Below are positions 31,800 through 41,508 of a stretch of DNA of 64,000 nt, in pieces. Source of the DNA: Chaetomium olivaceum (taxonomy: Eukaryota > Ascomycota > Sordariomycetes > Sordariales > Chaetomiaceae); contig JAYWVB010000016.1 in the NCBI GenBank assembly GCA_039881045.1, forward strand, positions 62,001 through 126,000. The letters are read 5' to 3'. The notes below the pieces were generated by a model, which was given only the letters and a program-made list of their open reading frames with translations, did not search any database and had not been told where the DNA came from. Position 1 is the stretch's first letter, and each line of letters starts with the position of its first letter. A program made the translations under genes and the position numbers.

Positions 31800-34423
31800 A
31801 TGGCGACAAGTAAGCATACTGCCCCAATCTCACTCAATGCCTCCATATCAATTAACACCGTGCAGGACAGGAGCGCATGCGAGACCGCATGCGCGGGGCA
31901 GGGTAAGTTGATTCGACCCGTTGAAGAACACTCAATATTTACCCTTAGGATAGGAGACACAATGTTGGAGACATTGACTTTGGCTTCATCATTCCCGTCG
32001 CCGAAGAACCCTCCGACGAACCCGAAGAGCCGCCGGCCGTCGAACCGTCACCACCACCACCACCACCACCACCACCACCGCCACCAGCGACCCGTCCGTC
32101 CCCCAACACATCTGCCAAGCGAAAACAGCTCGATCGTGATATATCGCGGCTCAGCCCAACCCCAACAGGCCATACAACAACCAGCCACGATATCTACAGC
32201 ATACCCGACGCCAGCACCGAAGCAGGCGACGAGACCGCCACCCATGCCCCTCCCTCCACCATTCTCTCCCAAGCGCCCTCTTCCCCACGACAAGCACTCC
32301 TACCAACACACGATGACGAAGAAGAAGAAGAAGAAGACGAAACCGAAGACCACCCCATGGCCGACGCCCCTCCCCTCACCGCGACCACCACCAAACCACC
32401 ACAACCACCACACCACCTCCCCCAACAACGCGGCCCCCTCTCGAGCGTAATCTCCGCCACGAAACGCCTCTCCTTCGACCCCTCCTCCCCACCTCCCAAC
32501 ATCACCAACACCAACACCACCACAGCCGGGGCCACCACCCCCAACGCCACCCGCCGACTGCCACACCACCTCCCCTCCGAAATGTCCATCACCACCGAAA
32601 TGGAAGTCACCGAATCCCCCGCCGACGCCCCCGGCAGCGGCCGGCGCCGCCCGCTGCGTGTCGGACCTGGGACACCGCTCGCTGGGTCGAGCGCGCTGTT
32701 GCAGAGGGTGATGGAGGAGGAGGATTTGGATGCGGAGGGGGATGCGAGTATGGGGTTGGATGTACCGAGCGGGGCGGTAGGGAACTCGTCGCCTATTGAG
32801 CGGAGGGTGGCGAGGAGGAGGAGTGGGGTGTTGAGGAGGGCTGCTGGGACTGGGACTGGGACTGCGGGGAGGGTGGGGATTGCGGGGAGGGTTGGGATTG
32901 GTGCTGTGCTGGGGGTTAGTCCCGGGGTTGGGAGGGCTGGGAGGAGGGGAGTAGAGGGGAGTGTTGCTGAGAGTGAGGTTGAGTTGGGGGTGGAGGAGGA
33001 GGAGGAGGTGGAGGAGGAAGAGATGGAAGAAGAGGTGGAGGAAGAAGAGATGGAAGAAGAGGTGGAGGAAGAAGAGATGGAAGAAGAGGTGGAGGAGGCG
33101 GAGGAAGTAGAAGAGGAAGTCGAGGAGGTGGAAGAGGAGGTGATTGAGGAGTCGATTGTCCAGCTTGAAGATGGCCAAACAAGTGTGGATGAGGTGCAAA
33201 CGGTAGCAGGGCAAGAGGTGGAGGAAGCGCAAGAAGTCGGCGAGGAGGAAGCTGCTCAAAGATTAGGCAGGAAACGCCCTCGCCGGAGTCCACGCGGACC
33301 ATCACCAGAACTGGGACTCGACACGGTCGAGGACTCACCGGCACCAAAGCGGCGTCGCGGAAGGGCGGGAGCTAGCCCTGCTCAACAGCAACAACCCGCT
33401 AAGAAAGCACGGCCAGGTAGGCCACCCAAATCTCAGCCACCGCGTCAGCCATCGCCTTCACCACAGCCTGAACCACCGGCTCGGGCTCGGGCTCAACCGC
33501 CGGCTCGGGTTCAACCGAAACCGAAGGCGAAGCCGAGAGCGAAGAAGCCAGTAAGGAAGAGCAGGGCCGCCGGCAATGATGGCGATGACAGTGACGGAGA
33601 AAGGCCCTCTGGATCCGTACCAGTGACAGTGCAGCGCTTCACTAAACCACCACGGGCTGCAGCCGAGGAAGGGGACGGGCCGAGCCCAGCCCTTCTCAAT
33701 GGCGAAATACCATTCACTAGCCGCGGCGGTGTCAATGCAGTTGATGTCCTCTCCAAGCTCTGCGAGGAGCTCATCGAGGCGTACATGGATAAGCTGCAAG
33801 AGCGCGGCAGAGCGGCCGAGGACGCGGCAACGAGGAGGGAGCAGAAGACAATGTACCGTGCGCTGGAAGCATTCCAGGAGGAGCTGAGGACCAGGCTTTT
33901 GGAACATGTAAGTGAAGGATATAACAGGCAAGTTGATTGGACCTGGAAGCTGACGAGACCAGACAATTGCCCTCGACACCCTCCATTCCCTCCGTAAGAG
34001 GGTACGCTCGGCGCAAAAGGAGAAGCTCACGCTACGGGATGAGATTCTTCAGATCCGGGCGGAGAGAGAGCAGGTAGCGCTGCGGATGGACGCAATACGT
34101 ATACGGCATGAAGCCGATAGCAAGCAGGCTTTGGTAAGTTTACTTTCGTCCCTTGGCAATGGCTAGATACTTACATACCCCAGCGCCACATATCACTCTC
34201 GTCCGCGATGCACGACATCGACATGGCGGTGGAAAAGGGACAGGCAGCGCCTGAGCTGTCTCCCGCCGAGCAGAAAAAGGCTGACTTGGCCAACCTCGAG
34301 CTCCTGATCAGCCGGGTGGCGGACCAGGCATGTACAAAAAGCGACGGTGGAGGGGCACTGAAGCAGATCAGGGAGTTCAACGCCTTCCTAGAGCGCGCGG
34401 CGGCCGTGCTGGAAGGAAGGTGA
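31800..34423 (+). CDS. AME1: Inner kinetochore subunit Ame1 (CENP-U-like)
   Basis: Ame1 pairs with Okp1 in the COMA complex and links the inner kinetochore to Mis12/Mtw1. Five exons, 31800-31809 (10 nt), 31866-31902, 31954-33907, 33963-34133 and 34184-34423, sum to 804 codons with no frame break. The N-terminus MATRQERMRDRMRGAG matches the short basic Mtw1-binding motif known from yeast Ame1 (R-x-R-G). The middle is long and disordered: poly-Pro, acidic runs, a Glu-rich repeat (32989-33150), AT-hook-like GRPPK and basic patches. The C-terminal AME1 domain is helical: GGVNAVDVLSKLCEELIEAYMDKL, LDTLHSLRKRVRSAQKEKLTLRDEILQIRAEREQVALRMDAIRI, then a Ser/Asp-rich end ALKQIREFNAFLERAAAVLE. Assignment rests on the motif at the start plus this coiled-coil block. 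Confidence 0.86.
32989..33150 (+). repeat. AME1: Glu-rich minisatellite within AME1 (EEEMEEEV units)
   Basis: The unit EEEMEEEVE (about 24-27 bp, GAAGAAGAGATGGAAGAAGAGGTG) recurs about three times head to tail inside a longer Glu/Val run. Codon use (GAG/GAA mix) is mostly homogeneous, suggesting recent slippage. Confidence 0.8.
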
Positions 34424-34525
34424 CTCCTATAGCAACGACGTGATGAATTTGTCTGATGACCTGGTATTCGACACATGAAGGATAGTTTATACAGCGAATA
34501 TTCGTACACATGTTGTCCAATCTGA

Positions 34526-35518
34526 TCACGCCGACTTGGGGCCCGACCACGACCCAGCCAGAGCAGAAAACTTGTCCATGAAGGTCTCCTTCCCCTCCGC
34601 CTTGCGCTTTTCCCTCTCCTTGGCCTGCTCCTGCCACAGACCCTGCACCTTCGCCGCCATCTCCGCCTTAGCCCTATGCTCCGCCCTGAGCGCCTTTTCC
34701 TCAGCCTCACGCTCCTCGGGCGGCAGCTTATCTAGCACCGTCTTCCACGAAGCCACCACCGCCGCGCTCGGCTCAGGCACATCAACCCCCTTGTCCGCGG
34801 CGTCCGCCCTCGCCGCCGTCGCAGCCGGTGGCGCGTCCTCAAACAACGTCTTAAACACAGGCGCCTCCCGCCCCTCCTCCTTCGCCTTCTCCACCTCGCG
34901 CTCGTGCGCCAGCATCCGATGATACAGCTCATCCGCGCGCATCTGGATATCCTCATCCACCCGCGGATCCCGCCCATACATGTTCAGATACCCCAGCGCT
35001 TTCAGCAGCCGGCTCTGCGCATTGTAGCAGCGCTCAAACTTGCGCACCTCGTCGCGGCACATGGTCATGCGCGCCGTCCAGCTGCCGGACTTCATGCACG
35101 CCGTCCAGTCGACCTGCTCCTCGGCGCAGTTCTCGAGCGCCGCCCGCCCGATCAGGCCCTTGCGCTCTTTGAAAGCGTCGAGGACATCGGAGAGCTTCTC
35201 GTTGTCGGATTTGGTCTCGGCTTCGATGGCGGCGAGCGGGCGGTAGGTCTTCCAGAGGTGGGCGTAGCGGCCGTCGGGGTAGAGGGATTCGGGGGGCGGT
35301 TGGGGGGTGCCGGTGGGGGAGGTGGTGGTGGGGTTTTGGTTTGATGTTGGTGGTGGTGGTGATGGTTGCTGGGCTTGCTGCTGGGGTTGGGAGGGGTGGT
35401 TGTTGTACTTGACGGGCGACTCCTTTTCGAGGAACTCGCGCAGCTTGGGGTCTAGCCGCCCCAGCGGATCGGAGCCGCTGCTGTTGTCGGAACCGAACCA
35501 GCCGTCGAACCAGCCCAT
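34526..35518 (-). CDS. Twin CX9C protein, Emi1/DUF3128-like
   Basis: Intronless, 330 residues, start MGWFDGWFG at 35518 (the frame continues upstream without a better start). Parts: short Trp-rich leader, DPKLREFLEKESPVKY, a Gln/Pro-rich linker, then the conserved core: ENCAEEQVDWTACMKSG with C-x9-C, and MCRDEVRKFERCYNAQ with a second C-x9-C, the twin-CX9C fold of intermembrane-space-type proteins and DUF3128 (yeast Emi1). NMYGRDPRVDEDIQMRADELYHRML follows, then a long charged helix rich in Ala, Glu, Lys. Emi1 is associated with early meiotic induction and mitochondrial function; a mitochondrial location here is inferred. It is convergent with AME1, with only about 100 bp between stop codons. 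Confidence 0.82.
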   Translation of the reverse strand: MGWFDGWFGSDNSSGSDPLGRLDPKLREFLEKESPVKYNNHPSQPQQQAQQPSPPPPTSNQNPTTTSPTGTPQPPPESLYPDGRYAHLWKTYRPLAAIEAETKSDNEKLSDVLDAFKERKGLIGRAALENCAEEQVDWTACMKSGSWTARMTMCRDEVRKFERCYNAQSRLLKALGYLNMYGRDPRVDEDIQMRADELYHRMLAHEREVEKAKEEGREAPVFKTLFEDAPPAATAARADAADKGVDVPEPSAAVVASWKTVLDKLPPEEREAEEKALRAEHRAKAEMAAKVQGLWQEQAKEREKRKAEGKETFMDKFSALAGSWSGPKSA

Positions 35519-37067
35519 TGTGCCGATCGGAGTGGATGTTAATCCCGGTATTGCGTGGTGGGTTTCGAATGTTCGATGACGAGGAGCTGCTGGTGGGAGG
35601 AGCTCGAACGTAGAATTTAGGCGGGGGAACACGGCAGAACCGAGTGGGTCTGAGTGAGTGGGCGCATCATGCCAAGACTGACCTGCGAATGGGCCCACCA
35701 GGATTTATCGTGTAAGTGAATCCGTTCCTTCCATCACTCAACAGAATTCATCACCCAAATGTCAAACGACTTGTTTCATTCTGTCTACCTAGCTTTTCTG
35801 TCCTCAATTTAAGACTTCATTTAAAGTAAGGCAACTTAGTGTAGTGTTTGCAAAGATTGGCGATCCACATTCCAATACAGGCGCAACCAACCTATCACTG
35901 CCTAGTCGACCACCTGGATCTCAACCTCATCGCTACATCTTCATTTCCCCTCGCCGTTTTATTTTTGATCAATTGGTTTTCGACCATTATTATGCTGAGG
36001 GCAACCGCGATTGCGCCCTTGTTCAGTTATGCAAGTTGAGGTGGGAGCTTCCAATCCACTTGTCAAACAGTCTCGGCACTAGAAACGACCACACCGAAAG
36101 TCACGGTGAAGCTATCGCCGCTCTAGGTTCTTGCGCTTGTCGGAAAACAATCTACGACCATCCAACCCCAGCATCGTGGTTAAGGTTGGTGAGGTAACAT
36201 CGAATGTTCTCGACTCGGCCTGCATATCCTCGATGCTTCACATTTGGGGCGACTTCCCAGCAGCTAGCGACCCCTTTGACAAGACCTACTCATATAGTAC
36301 TTTGTTTCGACAATCTACCGAGAAGCGAACAGAAGGCCTAGACTTTCTGAGTCGTGCCTCGCTTCGCCATTGTTAGCGATTTTGCGGGTGACCTTTGGTG
36401 CTCGCTAACATGGAGAAGGAGGCAAGTTTCAGCGCCTCAGGGGTTGCGTGTCAGAGCCTCGCTCAGGCCCCTGGTCCGTCCCATTTTTGCACCGTTGAGC
36501 CGCAACCCCAAGCCGGAAGCTGGACGGATGCTCCAGATATGCCCCCGTCTTCTTGATGCATGTTCTGGACCGCTTCTTGGCTGACGGGAACCGAGCCCGT
36601 TCCTCGTTGGCATAAGCATCGCTGCTGACTGAGTCCATGATCCAACCCTGCTCCATCACACCATCGTTAGGTCATCTTGTTTCAAGAGATACCTCATGTT
36701 TGGCTTGCCCGTGCCTGTCAGATACTTCCGCGGCAAAGATGGAAGCAATGAGCCGGAACCACGACGAGTCGTGATGCTTGGACTCCTGTGTCGCGGATCG
36801 TGTATGAACGTCCTGCCGCCATATAATCCCCCCTATACCCGATTTTCATCTCGGCTTCTCCCCTTCTCTGTCCTCTGCGCTTCAGTCGTCCGTTTCTCAG
36901 TGGTGCTCAGGTCGTCTTTTCTTTCTTTGTAATTCACTTCGTGACTGCAGGTCAGCGTTATTATTCTCTACATTCTTTACAACTCTTTCCTGCTACGATT
37001 TTGAATACGCCAGCTTTGGCCTGGTTAATATCTACAAACCAATTCCGAGTGTCTCAAAAACAACAAG
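35519..37067. other. Intergenic 1.5 kb, promoter of the GPI-protein gene
   Basis: No supported gene: several overlapping frames of 60-117 codons in 35.8-36.7 kb lack domains. The last 200 bp are pyrimidine-rich (CTTCTCCCCTTCTCTGTCC), typical of a fungal promoter and leader. No tRNA seen. Confidence 0.55.
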
Positions 37068-38794
37068 ATGTATTTTTCCACGAAGGCCTTCGTGGCGGTC
37101 CTACTCGCTACTGCGGCCCGAGACGTGGTTGCAGTTCCTCAGCGAGACAACAACGAGAACCCCAGGTTGGGCAACGGCGATCCGGGCAATGACGGGCAGG
37201 GTAATGGCCGACAGGGCAATGGAGGACCAGGAAACGGTGGACCGGGCAATGGGGGACCGGGCAATGGGGGACCGGGCAATAGAGGACCGGGCAATGGCGG
37301 ACCAGGCGACGGCGGACCGGGCAATGGGGATGGCAACGCCAATGAGGTTATCCGCATACAGACCGTCGCCAACGCCGCCGCACCAGTAGCCACCGGGATA
37401 CCCCCCGAGGTCCTAGCAGCTCAACAGTCGAGTGCCGCTGCTGCTGCATCCGCCGCCGCCGCCGCCAACGAGGCAGCGGCAGCTTCAGGTCTGAGGCAAC
37501 CCCCAGGCTTGCAAGGTGCCGAGACTCCCGCTTCGCTTCTACCGTTGCCCGGACTTGCTGGCGGCGGCGACATTGCGCCTCCCGCCGCAGTGGACCCTAC
37601 AGCAGTGATAGCCCCTACGCAGGTGGAATCACAGCCGGCTGCGGTTGTAACGCAGAGTCCGGCGGGGAGGGTTGCAGCAGCCCCCTGGACTCGATACAGG
37701 AGCAGCTGTTTCTCTGGCGCCGTTTCCGAGTCCGCCGGCCGTTGACACTTCTGTAGGCTTTCTCCGTTTGTTAAATATTCGTGAATTCTACTAACCTCTC
37801 CTAGGTCGTTGATATCGCCACAAGCGCCGCTCAGGTTATTGGGTCCTTTACCCAAGTCGTAGGCGGATCAACTACAGCAGCAGGCGCGGCGGACGTGGTC
37901 ACGTCCGCCGCGGTGGCCACCTCAGCTGCCGGCGCGGCCCCCGCCTCCTTTACCCCTATCGCCGCTAGCTCGGCTGCCGCCGTTTACAGTGCAGCCACCA
38001 ACGTCGCCGACCCAGTTACCACCACGGCAGCAGCCGTCGGTTCCTTTGTCCCCATCGTCGCAGACCTCTCCACCGACCCAGCCGTGGCCCAATCCTCGGG
38101 TCCCTCCTCTTTCGTCGCCCCAAGCCAGGGCTTTGTCTTCGCCAACGGCACAAGCAACAGCCTCACCCCTCTCCCCACCGGTGGCGCGGGAACTGGCACC
38201 GGTACCGGCTCCGAATCAGGCGCCGGCGCACTCCAGCCCCTACCCGGCCTAAACAACAGCACAGTCGGCACCGGCACCGGCAGCGACACCAACACTGGCT
38301 CCGAATCCGGCGCCGGCACCCTCCAACCCCTCCCCGGTCTATCCAACAGCACAACCGGCACCGACGGAAGCGACAACGCCTCCCCCAGCCTGCAACCCCT
38401 CCCTGGCCTCAACGACAACGACAACGGCAACGACAACAACTCCCCCGACGATGCCACGGGCACGGGCACCGACGCCGCCGAGACCCTCGTCACAGCCGTC
38501 CCCACCCCCGGCGGTGGCGCGGGCGCGGACGCGGCCGTCTCGTCGGTGCTGACCACGCTGACGACCGTCACCAACGGCGTGACGAGCACGCTGGTGACCG
38601 CCGTGGCGGCGGCGCAGACTGGTGGTTCTGGCGGTGCTGGCGGTGCGGATGCGGATACGGCTACTGGGGGCGCTCAGGGCGCGGGTGTGGCGGGGGATGG
38701 GGTCACGGCGGGTTCGGGGGCGGAGGGGGTGAGGAGTGTGGTGTGGGCTGTTGTGGTGGGGGTGGTTGGGGTGGTGACGGTTTTGATGGTGTAG
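37068..38794 (+). CDS. GPI-anchored Gly/Ala/Ser-rich cell-wall protein (one frame break)
   Basis: Exons 37068-37752 and 37805-38794; 557 residues after one correction. Signal peptide MYFSTKAFVAVLLATAARDVVA; a pentapeptide array of NGGPG units (about 37180-37335); an Ala-rich region; then repeated blocks LQPLPGL-x-N with GTGTGS between, and a Ser/Thr/Gly-rich part. The C-terminus is a GPI-attachment type: small residues (GSGAEG) followed by hydrophobic VWAVVVGVVGVVTVLMV. No enzymatic domain. Frame break: GCGGGGAGGG at 37662-37671 has one base too many; the downstream reading GLQQPPGLDTGAAV then joins exon 2 in phase at a TCT/GTAGGC donor. Low complexity makes this correction less certain than others. 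Predicted role is as a structural wall or surface protein. Confidence 0.8.
37180..37335 (+). repeat. 15-bp minisatellite (NGGPG pentapeptide) in the GPI protein
   Basis: About eight to ten head-to-tail units of GGCAATGGGGGACCG-like 15-mers, encoding G-N-G-G-P with variants G-N-R-G-P and G-D-G-G-P. Slippage-prone array expected to vary in copy number between strains. Confidence 0.85.
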
Positions 38795-39728
38795 GGTTGG
38801 TGGGTGGGTGGTGATGTGATGAATAGGGGGTGGTGGGGTTGTTTGTTTGGTTGGTTTTGGGGTGTGTTGTGCTGTGCTGCTGGCAGTGTTTTGTTTACTT
38901 CTGTGGTGTTTACGGTTTGCTGGCCTGCGGCTGGCTGGTTGGGGTGGTAAAATGGAATAACGGATATGAGAGAAGATACGGTGATGGTTTATGGTTATGG
39001 AAACAATGTATATGAAGACCAAAGTTTACTAGCGGAATAGATATCCGTTGCTCGGATACCTACTTTTTAGATGCTCTGAAATAAGCCAAAGTTCACAAGA
39101 TATCCTGTCAGTGCTGCTAGCTTTGGTGGCCTTAACAGTCCTGGGTTGACTTGAAGGTGGCAGCCTGGAGCTTATTCGAGAACTAACAAGATCCCTTCAT
39201 GTAGCTGCCATCACATCGCATATCCCATTCCACCTTGTGCCATGGCTTCGGCGAACTACCGTCCCGTATATCCGAAACCTGGGGGGTTTCGCGGGAAAAG
39301 GCGGCATCGAAACGCTTTAAGCAGTCCCCTGATCGATATTCTCTCATAAACATACGTATATATACTTGTGTATTGCCACCCTCTTACTGATGATGATGTG
39401 TGTGTTGAAATGCACGGCGCGTATAGAAAATGTGGTAGTGAGCTGGGGCAAGTGTGGCCAGGGATTTGTAGTATAGCGGATAGCTGATGAGCCTTCATCG
39501 CCCAGGATTACTAGATTCAAGCAGTTACTGTGTAGATGTCTATCTGCGCGGCTGATAACCCTTCCCGCACGGTAATGATTCTTGCACCCCTCAGATTCTC
39601 AGAACCCCGCTGCGGCATTACCTTACTCATTCAAAGTTACACACTCTTGCAGCTCGCGTCCACTCAGCTCGCCAACCTGCCGTCTTCACCCCATAGCCTC
39701 CCCCTACTAATGAAGTTCTGAACTTGAC
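38795..39728. other. Intergenic, no gene seen
   Basis: T- and G-rich 3' flank of the GPI-protein gene followed by 700 bp without coding support. Confidence 0.55.
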
Positions 39729-41273
39729 ATGGCAATACTCATTCTAGAACCCGACGTCGATGGCCGTGCCCAGGCTTCGATTGAGAAGAGCGCCGCTCAG
39801 CATGCCGAGGCAGGCCGCCCGCTCATGCACGTCTACCACGAGGTCGACATGCCGCTGCTCCAAAACCCGGAAGAAGACCCCCTCCCTTGCCGCGAACCAG
39901 TCGAGGAGACCACGTCCGTTAGCGCACATTTCTCGGCGCAACTTCACGCCCTGTACAAGCAGCTCGCCGCCTACCGCGCGAGAAGCGCAGCCTCCCTGGC
40001 AGAGGCAAAGCTGGCGCCCATAGACGAAGAGAAGGGCGTCGAAATCCAAATCCGCATCGGGTGCCAGTCCTTCGACCGCTACCCGTACTGCCACCATCTC
40101 CTGTACCACGCGCGACGCCTGACGCTGCAGAGCCCAGAGACGCTCCCCACACTGCCGTTTGTGTGCAAGCTTCGCATTGTGCAGGACTACGGTCCAGATC
40201 AGGACTTCCACTTCGGTCGCGTCCGACCCGTCTCTCTGCGCGTGCCCTTGGAATGCCTCGTCCGTCTCCCCGGCGTGGCAGAGATCGACTGCCCCTGGCT
40301 CTGGGAGCGGCTCCCCGTGCCCGCGGCCGGCCGGCCCATGCGCCACTTCACACGCGTCTGGGAAGGGCCCTGGCGCGATGCGCGTCATGAGTTTGGCGCC
40401 GCCATGCAGAAGCAGGAAGAGCTGCTGGGTGGTCTGCGGATCCCCGACAGCCTGACCAAGGCCAGGCTGTGGTTTTGGCAGCCGGGACTTGCCTCTCAAG
40501 ATGACCAGGCCCTGCCGATGCCAGATCTCGTGGCGCCGGAGCAGCAGGATCCCCTATCGGTGGGACTGCGCACGCTGGCGGCTCAGCTGCAGGAACTCGA
40601 TCTTCGGGCTTTTGTCACCGAGCACCTCTTTCCGGAGTCCGACGCGCCGTCGGTAGCGCAGTGGTCGCGCATGCGACGGCTTACCATCGAGTTTCACCCG
40701 CTGCGACCGGATGGGAAGTGGTATTTTGTTGGCCCGCGAGGCGAGGATCCCCACGCGGAGGGCTTCGCCATCTCCGAAGAAGACCACTACCCGCCTCTGC
40801 AGACCACCGCCGAGGACGAGGAGGTGGACGAGCAGTGGGACGAGGATCCCCAGGGCGGCGAAGAGGTTGATTTCTTCCCGGACGTGTTCCGCACCGAGCC
40901 GCTCGCCGAGCGGATTGAGCCTCTGCTCTCGGGCTTTGCCGCGGCAGTGAAGAAAATGGGTGCCCTCGAAGACGCCGAGCTTTTTGCCTACCTGGCGTGG
41001 CATCCTTCTGAGAGCAGGGCAGACGAGTACGGAGACGAGGCGCCGTATGACAGCGAAAACGGCGTACATAAGTGGGGGGTGCGATACCTCGCTGGTGGTG
41101 GGCATGGTGAGGAGCAGGGGCAAGTTCAGAAAGAAGCAATGGTCCAGTGGCAGGTCGGTAACTGGAGACCAAGCCAGAGCGTGTTGGATTTGTTTGAACA
41201 TCTGGGACGGCAGGAGTGGTTGGACTTTGAGTTTGAGCATGAAAGAAACATCGTGCCCCATACTATCGCTTAG
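39729..41273 (+). CDS. Unrecognised fungal protein, 514 residues
   Basis: A clean intronless frame with strong codon bias and acidic composition. Not assigned to a family with confidence. Visible: an N-terminal part with LLQNPEEDPLPCREPVEET; a middle with CPWLWERLPVPA, HFTRVWEGPWRDARHEFG, MRRLTIEFHPLRPDGKWYFVGPRGEDP and a Glu/Asp-rich stretch EDEEVDEQWDEDPQGGEEVDFFPD; and a C-terminus with VQWQVGNWRPSQSVLDLFEHLGRQEWLDFEFEHERNIVPH. The ending is similar in style to uncharacterised fungal proteins annotated near DUF6546, often found beside F-box-like sequences. No signal peptide or transmembrane segment. Start ATG at 39729 is the first in frame. Confidence 0.78.
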   Translation: MAILILEPDVDGRAQASIEKSAAQHAEAGRPLMHVYHEVDMPLLQNPEEDPLPCREPVEETTSVSAHFSAQLHALYKQLAAYRARSAASLAEAKLAPIDEEKGVEIQIRIGCQSFDRYPYCHHLLYHARRLTLQSPETLPTLPFVCKLRIVQDYGPDQDFHFGRVRPVSLRVPLECLVRLPGVAEIDCPWLWERLPVPAAGRPMRHFTRVWEGPWRDARHEFGAAMQKQEELLGGLRIPDSLTKARLWFWQPGLASQDDQALPMPDLVAPEQQDPLSVGLRTLAAQLQELDLRAFVTEHLFPESDAPSVAQWSRMRRLTIEFHPLRPDGKWYFVGPRGEDPHAEGFAISEEDHYPPLQTTAEDEEVDEQWDEDPQGGEEVDFFPDVFRTEPLAERIEPLLSGFAAAVKKMGALEDAELFAYLAWHPSESRADEYGDEAPYDSENGVHKWGVRYLAGGGHGEEQGQVQKEAMVQWQVGNWRPSQSVLDLFEHLGRQEWLDFEFEHERNIVPHTIA

Positions 41274-41508
41274 GCATGGGGGTGGAAGAGCAATGGCAAC
41301 GAGCCGCATCTCATGGAACCTTGGGGACATTATTTCTACAAAAGAGACAGCTCAAGTTACGTCCTAACTTTGGTAGAAATCACCTTCCCTTTTCATCTCC
41401 TATCTGTCCCCCGAGTGGCCTCCTCGGCGCCCCTTCCCATCGCCCATCTCCGATGAAAGTAGTTCCCGGAGCTTCTTCCTCTCTCTTTCTCCCTGTCGAG
41501 TAAACCGC

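Noticed and set aside
31800..32450. Open frame with poly-His over AME1 5' region
   Set aside because: Out of frame with the spliced AME1 reading; the CAC-repeat encodes poly-Pro in the supported frame.
32300..33259. Antisense frame over AME1
   Set aside because: Leu/His/Phe-rich complement of the Glu-rich repeat; no domain and no proper codon pattern.
35844..36197. Possible small gene before the GPI protein
   Set aside because: No homology signal, no splice structure and weak codon bias.
38339..39022. Antisense frame over the GPI-protein gene
   Set aside because: Basic low-complexity shadow of a Gly/Thr-rich gene.
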